A DNA stretch of 64,000 bases from DASZIT01 sp036268775 (GTDB lineage Bacteria > Actinomycetota > Acidimicrobiia > Acidimicrobiales > RAAP-2), in the NCBI GenBank assembly GCA_036268775.1, contig DATATM010000012.1:124001-188000 (forward strand), written 5' to 3'. Every line of letters begins with the position of its first letter. Positions within the stretch are counted from its first letter, which is position 1. Below are positions 1 through 7,863 of this stretch, in pieces. Under the pieces are notes generated by a model that was not told the DNA's origin, made no database searches, and saw only the letters and a program-made list of their open reading frames with translations. Position numbers and translations under genes: made by a program.

Positions 1-529
1 CCTCCGACTGGGGAACGCTCTGGCCGTTGACGTAGAGCTGGCGGGTGTCGAAGCCGGCCGGCACCGACGCTTCCCAGGTGGTGGTGGAGCCGGGGACGAG
101 CTGCCAGCCGGTCAGCGCTCGGCCGCCGCTGAGGATGGGGTGGGCGCCGGGGGCGGCTTGGTAGACGACGGTGTGACCGTTGGTGCCGGAGTCCTGTTGG
201 CTGAAGGCGAGGGTGTGCTGGGAGACGTCGTAGGAGCCGTCCTCCAGGGAGACCACGATGTCCGAGGTCATGGTGGGGGCGAGAGCGCGGGCCCGCTGCT
301 GGGCGGTGACCAGCGAGCAGGGGATGGTTTGGCTGCAGTCGGTTCCCTGACCGGCCGGCGAGGCGATGAGCACGGTGGGCGGAGGGGGTCCGGTGGTCGG
401 CGATGTCGCCGCGGCGGTGGTGGGGGCGGCGAGCAGGATTGCGGTTGCCACGGTGGCGCCGGACGTTGCGAAGAACCGGATGCGGATGCGGCGGCGGCGG
501 GGCCCTCCCCCCCTCCTCGAGCCGTGCAT
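1..529 (-). CDS. Secreted parallel beta-helix-type protein (partial, C-terminus beyond window)
   Basis: An open frame runs leftward from an ATG at 529 off the window edge, giving 176 visible residues. The N-terminus has an Arg-rich stretch (residues 5-18), then a hydrophobic Ala-rich signal peptide (about 19-45), then a Pro-rich linker. The mature part includes DCSQTIPCSL, VVSLEDGSYDVS, GHTVVYQAAPGAHPILSGG and GWQLVPGSTTTWEASV. Runs of this kind (a described property, then 'bring a treasure of a given type as if prized and on top of an altered scene') are typical of the N-terminal coils of actinobacterial right-handed beta-helix or polysaccharide-lyase-like secreted proteins; the match is by memory of the family pattern. 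The catalytic part, if any, lies outside the window, so substrate and reaction cannot be stated. It converges on nothing visible and lies just beyond the 3' end of the TetR gene on the same strand, 11 bp away. Confidence 0.7.
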   Translation of the reverse strand, partial: MHGSRRGGGPRRRRIRIRFFATSGATVATAILLAAPTTAAATSPTTGPPPPTVLIASPAGQGTDCSQTIPCSLVTAQQRARALAPTMTSDIVVSLEDGSYDVSQHTLAFSQQDSGTNGHTVVYQAAPGAHPILSGGRALTGWQLVPGSTTTWEASVPAGFDTRQLYVNGQSVPQSE

Positions 530-540
530 GGCGTACGTCC

Positions 541-1224
541 CTACTGGTTGGACTGATGGAGCCGAGCCTGGGCCCGGTCGGTGGCACTTTCGATGAGGGA
601 CACCATCAGAGCGGCGGTGTCGTCGATGAGGTCGTCAAGCGGGGTGTCGATCTTGTGGTCGAGCCAGGCGATGACCAACTCGCTGAGCCCGCCGAGGAAC
701 AGGTGGGCGGCGATCAGGGTGGTCGGATCGGGTCGGTCGGGGTCACCCCGCCGGAGTCGGGCGTAGCCGTCGAGGAACTGGGCGGTGGCGTGGAGGGTGT
801 TGAGCCGGTGCCGGCCCATCCGCTCCTCGCCGAGCGCTTCCACGAACAAGATCCGGGCCCGCCGGGGATCGTCGGTGACGAACCGCATCATGGAGCCGAC
901 GATGGCCCGGGCCTGGTCCAACGGATCGTCGTCGGCCTCGGCCAGAGCGGCGGTGGAGAGGGCGGTGAGCTGACCCATCACGTCGTCGAACACCGCCAGC
1001 AACAGTGACTCCAACCCGTCGAAGCTCTCGTAGAAGTAGCGGGGGTTGAGCCGGCTGGCCTCACAGACCCGGCGCACCGTGGTCCCCCGCCAGCCATCGG
1101 TGCCGAGCAGCTCGAAGGCGGTGGCGAGCAGGATGGAGCGGCGCTCGGCCCGGCGATCGTCGGGTGCCATCCCCCGCCAGGAGCGCTGGTTCGGTTCGGT
1201 GTCGGTGGCGGCGGGCGGGGTCAT
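541..1224 (-). CDS. TetR/AcrR family transcriptional regulator
   Basis: A 227-residue regulator. The N-terminal helix-turn-helix is seen as RRSILLATAFELLGTDGWRG followed by TTVRRVCEASRLNPRYFYES, the classic TetR DNA-binding layout; the remaining roughly 150 residues form a helical ligand-binding/dimer domain. The frame is open upstream to 1272, but that start would lie inside the operator region. The ATG at 1224 is preceded by GAGG with a 6-nt gap, so I chose it. It is divergent from the FAD-dependent oxidoreductase at 1316, and the intergenic region holds two palindromic boxes, so it probably represses itself and that neighbour (inference). The ligand is unknown. Confidence 0.9.
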   Translation of the reverse strand: MTPPAATDTEPNQRSWRGMAPDDRRAERRSILLATAFELLGTDGWRGTTVRRVCEASRLNPRYFYESFDGLESLLLAVFDDVMGQLTALSTAALAEADDDPLDQARAIVGSMMRFVTDDPRRARILFVEALGEERMGRHRLNTLHATAQFLDGYARLRRGDPDRPDPTTLIAAHLFLGGLSELVIAWLDHKIDTPLDDLIDDTAALMVSLIESATDRAQARLHQSNQ

Positions 1225-1241
1225 ACACATCCTCATTTGGC

Positions 1242-1280
1242 AACGGGCGTTGACATACCCTACAGTTGGCAACGCCCGTT
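1242..1280. promoter_or_regulatory. Twin palindromic operators for the TetR regulator
   Basis: Two 10-bp palindromes, AACGGGCGTT (1242-1251) and AACGCCCGTT (1271-1280), each preceded by TTGGC, lie 29 bp apart. Together they also form an 11-bp perfect inverted repeat (AACGGGCGTTG / CAACGCCCGTT). They sit in the short divergent gap between the tetR start (1224) and the oxidoreductase start (1316), where a TetR dimer would be expected to bind. Assignment to this regulator is inferred from position. Confidence 0.65.
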
Positions 1281-1315
1281 ATCAAACAAGCGGGTGACAG
1301 TGATCGGAGCCGCGG

Positions 1316-2743
1316 GTGGGTGATGGGGTGAGAGGTTCAGCCCGGGACGGGGTGGTGGTGATCGGGGCGAGCGTGGCCGGGATGGCCACCGCCCTGGCCG
1401 TCAGCCGCACCGGCCGCCGGGTGACCCTGATCGAGCGCGACCCGTTGCCGGAGATCGCCGATCCGGAGGCCGCCTTCGCCACCGAGCGCCGGGGGACGCC
1501 CCAGTCCCACCAGACCCACGGGTTTCTGGCCCGGATGACCAAGGAGCTGCGCAGCCACTTCCCCGACATCTACCAGTCCCTCATCGCCTCGGGGATCGAG
1601 ACCGTCTCCCCGTTCGACAGCTGGGACGACCGCGACCCGGCCGACGACGAGCTCACCATCATGATCATGCGCCGCACCACCTTCGAGTGGGAGCTGCGCC
1701 GGGCCGTCCTGGCTGCACCCGGGGTCACTGTCCGATCGGGGGTCGGCGTCGAGGGCCTGATGTCGGCAGCGGGAGCCGGCAGACTTCCTCAGGTGACCGG
1801 GGTGATCCTCGACGACGGTTCGGTGGTCTACGGTTCCGTGGTGGCCTGCACCGGCCGACGGGGCGACGTCCCCAAGTGGCTGGCACCCTTGGGGGTGGAG
1901 GTGCCCGAACAGGTGACCGACACCGAACTGATCTACCTCACCCGCTGGTACCACCGGCCGCCGATCGACACCGAGCTCAACCCGCGGCTCGGCGGCGACC
2001 TCGGCTTCGTCAAGTACCTGGCCATCCCCGGCGACGGCGACACCCTGTCGCTGACCCTGGCCATCGGTGCCAAGGACCCGGAGTTGCGCCGGGCGCTGCT
2101 GGAAGCCGACCGGTTCGACCGGGCCTGCCGGCAACTGCCCGGACCCGCCAGCTTCTTCGAGGGGGGCGTCCTCACCGGATTGGGCGAGGTCCGGCCGATG
2201 GGCGGGTTCGTCAACCGGCTGCGCAGCTTCACCGGTTCCGACGGTTCGCCGACCGTCCTCGATTTCCAGGCGGTCGGCGATGCCCACACCTGTACCAACC
2301 CGTTCTACGGCCGGGGCTGCTCGCTCGCCCTGGTCCAGGCGGCGCTGCTGGCCGACGCCTTCGTCGCCCATCCCGACGATGTGGTTGCCCGCGCCTCCGC
2401 CTACGAGGTGGCTTCAGCGTTGGAGGTGGAGCCGTGGTTCCACGCCTCGGTGATGTCCGACTCCCAGCGCCAGAACGCCGACCCGAGCTCCGACGCCGAC
2501 CAGTTCGCCCGGCGGTTCGGGGCCTTGGTCCTCGAGGTGATGTTCGGGGCCGTCCCCGACCCGGTGGTGGCCCGCGGCCTGATGCGGTTGGTCAACATGC
2601 TGGTCCGCCCCGACCAGCTGTTCACCGACCCCGACTTCGTTTCCCGGGTCCTCGCCCTGGTCAACGACCCGCAGAGTTTTGGATCCTCCTCGTCACCCGT
2701 CCGGGTGGAGAGGCACACATTGTTGAGCGCCCTGGCCGCCTGA
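1316..2743 (+). CDS. FAD-dependent oxidoreductase (monooxygenase/halogenase-like)
   Basis: A 475-residue flavoprotein. The dinucleotide-binding fold is at the N-terminus: VVVIGASVAGMATALAV (GxSxxG at 17-22), with the acidic end of strand 2 at TLIERD. A second FAD motif is visible near residue 320 as FQAVGDAHTCTNPFYGRGCS, matching the GDA...P..G pattern of the PHBH/geranylgeranyl-reductase/halogenase superfamily. I do not see the Lys of flavin halogenases clearly, so the reaction is unassigned. Start GTG at 1316; another GTG at 1328 is possible. It is divergent from tetR with operators between them, and 25 bp upstream of the amidohydrolase, so the two probably share a TetR-controlled transcript. 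Confidence 0.8.
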   Translation: MGDGVRGSARDGVVVIGASVAGMATALAVSRTGRRVTLIERDPLPEIADPEAAFATERRGTPQSHQTHGFLARMTKELRSHFPDIYQSLIASGIETVSPFDSWDDRDPADDELTIMIMRRTTFEWELRRAVLAAPGVTVRSGVGVEGLMSAAGAGRLPQVTGVILDDGSVVYGSVVACTGRRGDVPKWLAPLGVEVPEQVTDTELIYLTRWYHRPPIDTELNPRLGGDLGFVKYLAIPGDGDTLSLTLAIGAKDPELRRALLEADRFDRACRQLPGPASFFEGGVLTGLGEVRPMGGFVNRLRSFTGSDGSPTVLDFQAVGDAHTCTNPFYGRGCSLALVQAALLADAFVAHPDDVVARASAYEVASALEVEPWFHASVMSDSQRQNADPSSDADQFARRFGALVLEVMFGAVPDPVVARGLMRLVNMLVRPDQLFTDPDFVSRVLALVNDPQSFGSSSSPVRVERHTLLSALAA

Positions 2744-2768
2744 GCCAGCCCGAACCGAAGGAGCCCTC

Positions 2769-4484
2769 ATGCACGATCTGGTCATCCGGGGAGGCACCAT
2801 CGCCGACGGCAGCGGCCGTCCGACCTTCACCGGCGACATAGCGATCGACGGCAACAAGGTGGTGGTCGTCGGCACCGTGGAGGCGAAGGGCCGTCGGGAG
2901 ATCGACGCCGACGGGCTGCTGGTCACCCCCGGGTGGGTGGACATCCACACCCACTACGACGGCCAGGTGACCTGGGACCCCGAGGTGTCGCCGTCGGGCT
3001 GGCACGGGGTGACCACCGTGGTCACCGGCAACTGCGGGGTGGGGTTCGCCCCCGCCCGGGCCTCCGACCGGGAGTGGCTGATCCAGCTGATGGAGGGGGT
3101 GGAGGACATCCCCGGCAGCGCGCTGGCGGAGGGGATGAGCTGGAACTGGGAGTCGTTCCCCGAGTACCTCGACGAGGTGGAGCGGGGCGAGCGGGTCCTC
3201 GACGTCGCCGCCATGGTCCCCCACGGGGCGCTGAGGGCGTTCGTGCTCGGGGAGGGCCGGGGGAACGACGAGGCTTCCGCCGAGGAGATCGCGGAGATGG
3301 CATCCCTGGTCCGGGAGGCGGTCCATGCCGGCGCCATCGGCGCCTCCACCACCCGCACCATCCTCCACCGGGCCAAGGACGGGGAACTGGCCGCCGGCAC
3401 CTACGCCCCCGCCGACGAGCTGATCGCCATCGGCGAGGCCCTCGGCAAGGCCGGCCACCGGGTGTTCTCCCTGGCCAGCGACATGATGGACCTCGACGGC
3501 GAGTTCGCCTGGATGGCGGAGATCTCCAAGCGGGCCGGGGTGCCGGTCACCTACCAGGTCCTCCAGCCCGACTTCGCCCCCGACCTCTGGCGGGAGTGGG
3601 TGGACCGGGGGGTGGCCGCCAACCGCCAGGGCGCCTGGCTGGTCCCCCAGGTGGCCGGCAAGCCCACCTCGCTGATGGTCGGGTTCGAGTCGAAGACCCA
3701 CCCCTTCTCCCACCACCGCGCTTACGCCGACATCGCCTCGCTGCCGCTGGCCGAGCGGGTGGCTCGGCTCCGGACCCCCGAGGTGCGGGCGGCGATCCTG
3801 GCCGAGGAGCCCACCCCCGGCGGGTTCGTGGCCCTGCTGCTGGCCAGCCTCCACAAGCTGTTCCCGCTGGGCGACCCGCCCGACTACGAGCCGGCCCCCG
3901 AGTCGGCGGTGGCGGCGGTGGCGGCCCGGGAGGGCCGGCCGGTGATGGAGGTGCTCTACGACCTGATGCTCGGCCGGGACGGCCACGAGCTCCTCTACCT
4001 CCCCATCCTCGACTACGCCGCCGGCAACCTGGATGCGGTCCGGGAAATGCTCATCCACCCGGCCACCGTGCTGGGGCTGGGCGACGGAGGCGCCCACTGC
4101 GGGGTGCTCTGCGATGCCAGCCTGCCCACCTTCATGCTCACCCACTGGGCCCGGGATCGCCATCGGGGGGAGAAGCTCCCCCTCGAGCAGGTCGTCCATC
4201 TCCAGACCCGCCGGACCGCCCAGCTCTACGGCCTCAACGACCGGGGGTTGCTGGCCCCCGGTTATGTGGCCGACCTCAACGTGATCGACCATCAGGGCCT
4301 GACCCTGGAGGCCCCCGAGCTGGTCTACGACCTCCCCGCCTCCGGGCAGCGCATGATTCAGCGGGCCCGTGGGTATATCGCCACGGTGAAGTCGGGCACG
4401 GTGGTGCGGGAGCACGATGCAGGCACGGGGGAGCTCCCCGGACGCCTGTTGCGGGGTCCCCAGCCGGTCCCGAGCGGCCGGTGA
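2769..4484 (+). CDS. N-acyl-D-amino-acid deacylase / amidohydrolase family 3
   Basis: A 571-residue metallo-hydrolase of the amidohydrolase-3 (D-aminoacylase) family. Seen: N-terminal beta-sandwich segment DLVIRGGTIADGSG, metal-binding HxH at residues 60 and 62 (GWVDIHTHYDGQ), VTTVVTGNCGVGFAP, and near the C-terminus GDGGAHCGVLCDASLPTF and GLLAPGYVADLNVID, which closes the composite barrel. Family members hydrolyse N-acylated D-amino acids or related cyclic amides; the natural substrate is unknown. ATG start with AAGGAG just upstream. Second gene of a probable TetR-controlled pair with the flavoprotein. Length is usual for the family and all landmarks are intact. Confidence 0.85.
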   Translation: MHDLVIRGGTIADGSGRPTFTGDIAIDGNKVVVVGTVEAKGRREIDADGLLVTPGWVDIHTHYDGQVTWDPEVSPSGWHGVTTVVTGNCGVGFAPARASDREWLIQLMEGVEDIPGSALAEGMSWNWESFPEYLDEVERGERVLDVAAMVPHGALRAFVLGEGRGNDEASAEEIAEMASLVREAVHAGAIGASTTRTILHRAKDGELAAGTYAPADELIAIGEALGKAGHRVFSLASDMMDLDGEFAWMAEISKRAGVPVTYQVLQPDFAPDLWREWVDRGVAANRQGAWLVPQVAGKPTSLMVGFESKTHPFSHHRAYADIASLPLAERVARLRTPEVRAAILAEEPTPGGFVALLLASLHKLFPLGDPPDYEPAPESAVAAVAAREGRPVMEVLYDLMLGRDGHELLYLPILDYAAGNLDAVREMLIHPATVLGLGDGGAHCGVLCDASLPTFMLTHWARDRHRGEKLPLEQVVHLQTRRTAQLYGLNDRGLLAPGYVADLNVIDHQGLTLEAPELVYDLPASGQRMIQRARGYIATVKSGTVVREHDAGTGELPGRLLRGPQPVPSGR

Positions 4485-4612
4485 GCGGCTAGCTAGAACC
4501 GGTTGCAACTTCCCAGGGCTGGATTCATTTCGTAAGTTACCGCCGAGTTCAGCGTTCTACCCGTAGCTACAGTGGGGGGGATTTCGTTGCCAGTGTTAGG
4601 GGGAGTGCTTCG
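4485..4612 (+). promoter_or_regulatory. Promoter/leader region of the surface protein and ABC uptake operon
   Basis: A 128-bp gap following the amidohydrolase. It is more AT-rich than its surroundings (around 4498-4560), and a plausible -10 element TACAGT lies at 4568-4573 with no clear -35. AGGGGGAG at about 4598-4605 is the ribosome-binding site for the GTG at 4613. I see no terminator hairpin with a U-tract. Confidence 0.3.
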
Positions 4613-6127
4613 GTGACACGTTCATCGCGCCTCGGGGGGCCGCCGGTCGGGGGGAAATCACGGAGGTCGGGACTCCGGAATTATCGGCGCACCCTGCTTG
4701 CCCTCATCCTCTTCGCCGCCACCACCGTGACCGTGTTCGCCACCGCTCCCGGCGGCGCCTCCGCCGACACCGGCACCTTCTACCCCGGCACCTCGACGGC
4801 CACCGCCTCCGCACTTTCCCTGGTCCCCTCCACCGGCGGGCTCGGCTACACCATCACCTTCTCCACCTCCAACGCCGAGTACGAGCAGGGGCTGGCCAAG
4901 GCCCTGTCCCAGACCCTCAACCTCGGGGTGATCGGGACCATCCTCACCACCGCCAGCTGCAACATGCCGGCCGCTGTCCCCGCCTCCGCCCTTCCCCAGC
5001 CGGTCTCCCTCGAGAACAACGCCGCCCCCCCCACCAAGACCCTCACGGTGGCCGGCACCTTCAACGGCTCCGGAGCCGGGGCCGGCGTCGAGCAGGCATC
5101 GGTGACCGGGACCCCATCAGCCTCCTCGTCTACCCGGGGCGGCGACTTCGCGGTGGCCGGGGCCATCGACCTGTCCGGGCTCAACAGCGCCGCCACCGCC
5201 GGGGTGGTCAACAATCAGACCCGGAGCGTCGACTCCTCGGTCGACATCGGGTCGCTCTCCCTCCTCGGGGGCCTGGTGGTCCTCAAGGGCCTCCACTGGG
5301 AGGCCTCCCAGCAGTCGGGGGCGGCCAACACCTCCGCCGCCACCTTCGCCATGGGGGCGGCGGTGGTCGCCGGGGTGACCCTCCCCACCCCCACTCCGGC
5401 CCAGCTGGCCACCGTGATCGGCATCGTCAACACCGCCCTCTCCCCCACCGGCTTCCGGATCAATCTCCCGGCGGTGACCCAGACCGCCAACGCCCATGAC
5501 GGCAACGGGGCCACCACCAAGATCTCCCCGCTGTCGATCGGGATCGACAGTTCCGCTCTCGGAGCCGCGGTGATCGGCAGCCAGCTGACCTCCGCCCAGC
5601 CCCTCAAGACCGCCATCGACAACGCCCTCATCGCCGCTAACTGCCAACTCAGCGGTGACCTGCTGCCGATCGGTGACATCGCCCTCGGGGTCCCGGCCGG
5701 CGGTGGCGGCCTCGACGTCGACCTCGGCGGGGCCACCGTCAACATCAACGCCGATCCTCCGGTCAACGCCTTCGGATCCTTCGGGCTGTCGGGGAACACC
5801 GCCCCCTCCGACACCGGCGGATCGACCGGCACCTTCACTCCCGGTGACGCCGGCACCCCGTTCATCCCCGGCACCTCGGGGACTTCCGGCCTCTCCGACA
5901 CCTCCTCTTCCACCCCGTCCTCCTCGGGACCGTCCGGGGCCCAGTCGCTCGGGCCCACCACCAAGACCTCGGCCTGCGCCAGCCTGAGTAGTTCGGGGGG
6001 ATCCTGCAGCGGGGGCGGGGCGGCGGTCTGGATCGCCCTCATCGCCCTCGGGCTGCTGCTGGCCGCCTTCGCCTGGGATTTCGTCCGACAACGCCGCCGA
6101 CGCCTGACCATCGGAGAGACGCTATGA
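4613..6127 (+). CDS. Membrane-anchored secreted protein of unknown function
   Basis: A 504-residue exported protein that I cannot assign to a named family. Seen: a basic N-region (residues 16-26), a hydrophobic segment LLALILFAATTVTVFA and a likely signal-peptidase site after GGASA; a beta-rich, Thr/Ser/Ala-rich body; a Ser/Thr/Pro/Gly-rich stalk (about 400-470); a Cys pair (ACASLSSSGGSC); then one C-terminal transmembrane helix (about 474-490) and a basic tail RQRRRR. This is the layout of a cell-surface protein anchored by its C-terminal helix. GTG start with AGGGGGAG. Its stop overlaps the start of the substrate-binding protein by ATGA, so translation is coupled; a role in presenting or capturing the transported substrate is an inference. 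Confidence 0.75.
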   Translation: MTRSSRLGGPPVGGKSRRSGLRNYRRTLLALILFAATTVTVFATAPGGASADTGTFYPGTSTATASALSLVPSTGGLGYTITFSTSNAEYEQGLAKALSQTLNLGVIGTILTTASCNMPAAVPASALPQPVSLENNAAPPTKTLTVAGTFNGSGAGAGVEQASVTGTPSASSSTRGGDFAVAGAIDLSGLNSAATAGVVNNQTRSVDSSVDIGSLSLLGGLVVLKGLHWEASQQSGAANTSAATFAMGAAVVAGVTLPTPTPAQLATVIGIVNTALSPTGFRINLPAVTQTANAHDGNGATTKISPLSIGIDSSALGAAVIGSQLTSAQPLKTAIDNALIAANCQLSGDLLPIGDIALGVPAGGGGLDVDLGGATVNINADPPVNAFGSFGLSGNTAPSDTGGSTGTFTPGDAGTPFIPGTSGTSGLSDTSSSTPSSSGPSGAQSLGPTTKTSACASLSSSGGSCSGGGAAVWIALIALGLLLAAFAWDFVRQRRRRLTIGETL

Positions 6128-7839
6128 CCGACGCAGCATCCAACGGCACCTCCAAGTTGCGGCTGCCCACCTCGCCGGGGGAGCTCCGGCTGTTGAAGGG
6201 CTACGGGCCACTGGCTGCCCTGCTGGTGGCGTTCGCGTTGATGGCGGTGTTCGTGCCCAGCGTCGCTCCCCAGCAGCAGACGGTGACCAAGACCAAGCCG
6301 GTCGCCGGGGCCGGGACCGGCACCGGGACCAGCGCCACCGGGAAGGCGGGGGCGACCGGGGCGGCGGGGACCGGCACTGCCGGGTCGGCGGGGAGCTCAG
6401 GCTCGGCCGGGTCGTCGACGGGTGGGTCCTCCGGCCAGGTGACCGGCGGCACCGCCAGCCCCTGTCCGGGCAAGACCCTCCAGGTCACCGGCGACCCCTA
6501 CTCGCCGCCCTGTATAGCCTTCACCGGCAACAACGGCGGGGCCACCTCCATGGGGGTGACCCCCACCCAGATCAACGTGTCCTACCGGCAGACCAGCGAC
6601 CCCGGCTTCCAGCAGACCCTGGCCCAGATCGGCGGCGCCCAGTTCCTCGACAGCCCGGCCGACGTCATCCGCACCGTCCAGGGCCTGGCCGACTACTTCA
6701 ACAAGAACTTCCAGCTCTACGGGCGGAAGATCAACATCATGCCGTTCAACGGCCAGGGCAGCCAGACCGCCGAGCTGCTCGGCCAGGGCCAGCAGCAGGC
6801 CCAGGCCGACGCCATCACCGTCGGGCAGCAGATGAAGGCGTTCGCCGAGCTGGACGGCACCACCGAGCCCTACGACGTGGCCCTGGCCCAACAGAAGGTC
6901 CTCTCCTTCGGGGCGCCCTACCTGTCGGCCTCGTTCATGGGCCAGTACGACCCCTACATGTGGAGCATCGCCACCGAGGGCAATGACGTGGTGTCCGCCA
7001 CCGCCCAGGCCGGCATCGCCCAGCTGGCCGGGAAGCCGGCGGCCTACGCCGGGGGCTCGCTGAAGAACCAGCCCCGGAAGATCGCCATCATCGCCCCCGA
7101 CAACCCCTGGTACCAGTCGAGCGCCAACGTCGCCGTTCAGGACTTCCAGGCGGCCGGCCATCCGGTCACCGACGACATCCAGTACCAGCTCAACCTCGGC
7201 ACCCTCTCCAGCCAGGCCGCCACCATCGACGCCAAGCTCCAGAACGACGGCATCACCACCGTGGTCTGCGGCTGTGACCCGGTGATGCCCGTCTACCTCA
7301 CCTCCCGGGCCCACGAGCAGGCCTTCACCCCCGAATGGATCGTGGCCGGCGTCGCCCTCACCGACAATGACATCGTCGGCCAGCTGTTCACGCAGTCCGA
7401 GTGGTCCCACGCTTTCGGGGTCAGCTTCCAGGGACCGACCCTGCCGAAGAACGCCACCCTCGGCTACGCCGCCTACAAGTCGGTGCGCTCCGACGAGCCG
7501 GCCAACATCGTCGACCTCATCTACGCCCAGATGTACCAGATGGTGATCGGCATCCAGATGGCCGGGCCCAACCTCACCCCCCAGACCTTCGAGGCGGGGG
7601 AGCGCGCCTATCCGGGCAGCGTGGCCGGCGCCCCCAACGCCGAGTTCGGCACCTGGGCGATGCCGGCCGGCCACTACTCGCCCCAGGTCGACTTCCAGGA
7701 GATTTACTGGGACCCCAACAAGACCTCCACCTACAACGGGAAGCAGGGGGCCTACGTCGACATGGGCCCGCGTTACAAGTTCGGCGGCGTCCCCGCCGGC
7801 AACCCACCGCTGCCCGCCGGCTTCGGCTCGGGCTCGTAG
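6124..7839 (+). CDS. ABC transporter substrate-binding protein (branched-chain amino acid type), membrane-anchored
   Basis: A 571-residue type I periplasmic binding protein. Instead of a lipobox it has a single N-terminal transmembrane segment (about residues 24-40, YGPLAALLVAFALMAVF), then a low-complexity Gly/Thr/Ala/Ser linker (about 50-110), then the Leu/Ile/Val-binding-protein-like domain: GVTPTQINVSY, an INIMPFNGQGS strand, KIAIIAPDNPWYQSS and IVDLIYAQMYQMVIG. The ligand is not predictable. It starts on the ATGA overlapping the previous stop and is followed 24 bp later by the fused transporter, so the three genes form one uptake operon. Intact, and somewhat longer than the usual ~400 residues because of the linker. 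Confidence 0.85.
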   Translation: MTDAASNGTSKLRLPTSPGELRLLKGYGPLAALLVAFALMAVFVPSVAPQQQTVTKTKPVAGAGTGTGTSATGKAGATGAAGTGTAGSAGSSGSAGSSTGGSSGQVTGGTASPCPGKTLQVTGDPYSPPCIAFTGNNGGATSMGVTPTQINVSYRQTSDPGFQQTLAQIGGAQFLDSPADVIRTVQGLADYFNKNFQLYGRKINIMPFNGQGSQTAELLGQGQQQAQADAITVGQQMKAFAELDGTTEPYDVALAQQKVLSFGAPYLSASFMGQYDPYMWSIATEGNDVVSATAQAGIAQLAGKPAAYAGGSLKNQPRKIAIIAPDNPWYQSSANVAVQDFQAAGHPVTDDIQYQLNLGTLSSQAATIDAKLQNDGITTVVCGCDPVMPVYLTSRAHEQAFTPEWIVAGVALTDNDIVGQLFTQSEWSHAFGVSFQGPTLPKNATLGYAAYKSVRSDEPANIVDLIYAQMYQMVIGIQMAGPNLTPQTFEAGERAYPGSVAGAPNAEFGTWAMPAGHYSPQVDFQEIYWDPNKTSTYNGKQGAYVDMGPRYKFGGVPAGNPPLPAGFGSGS

Positions 7840-7863
7840 CCGCCGGATCGGATCGCTAGCCCC

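Noticed and set aside
2661..4508. Long minus-strand open frame opposite the amidohydrolase
   Set aside because: The plus strand encodes a motif-complete family enzyme; the antisense has no recognisable motif.
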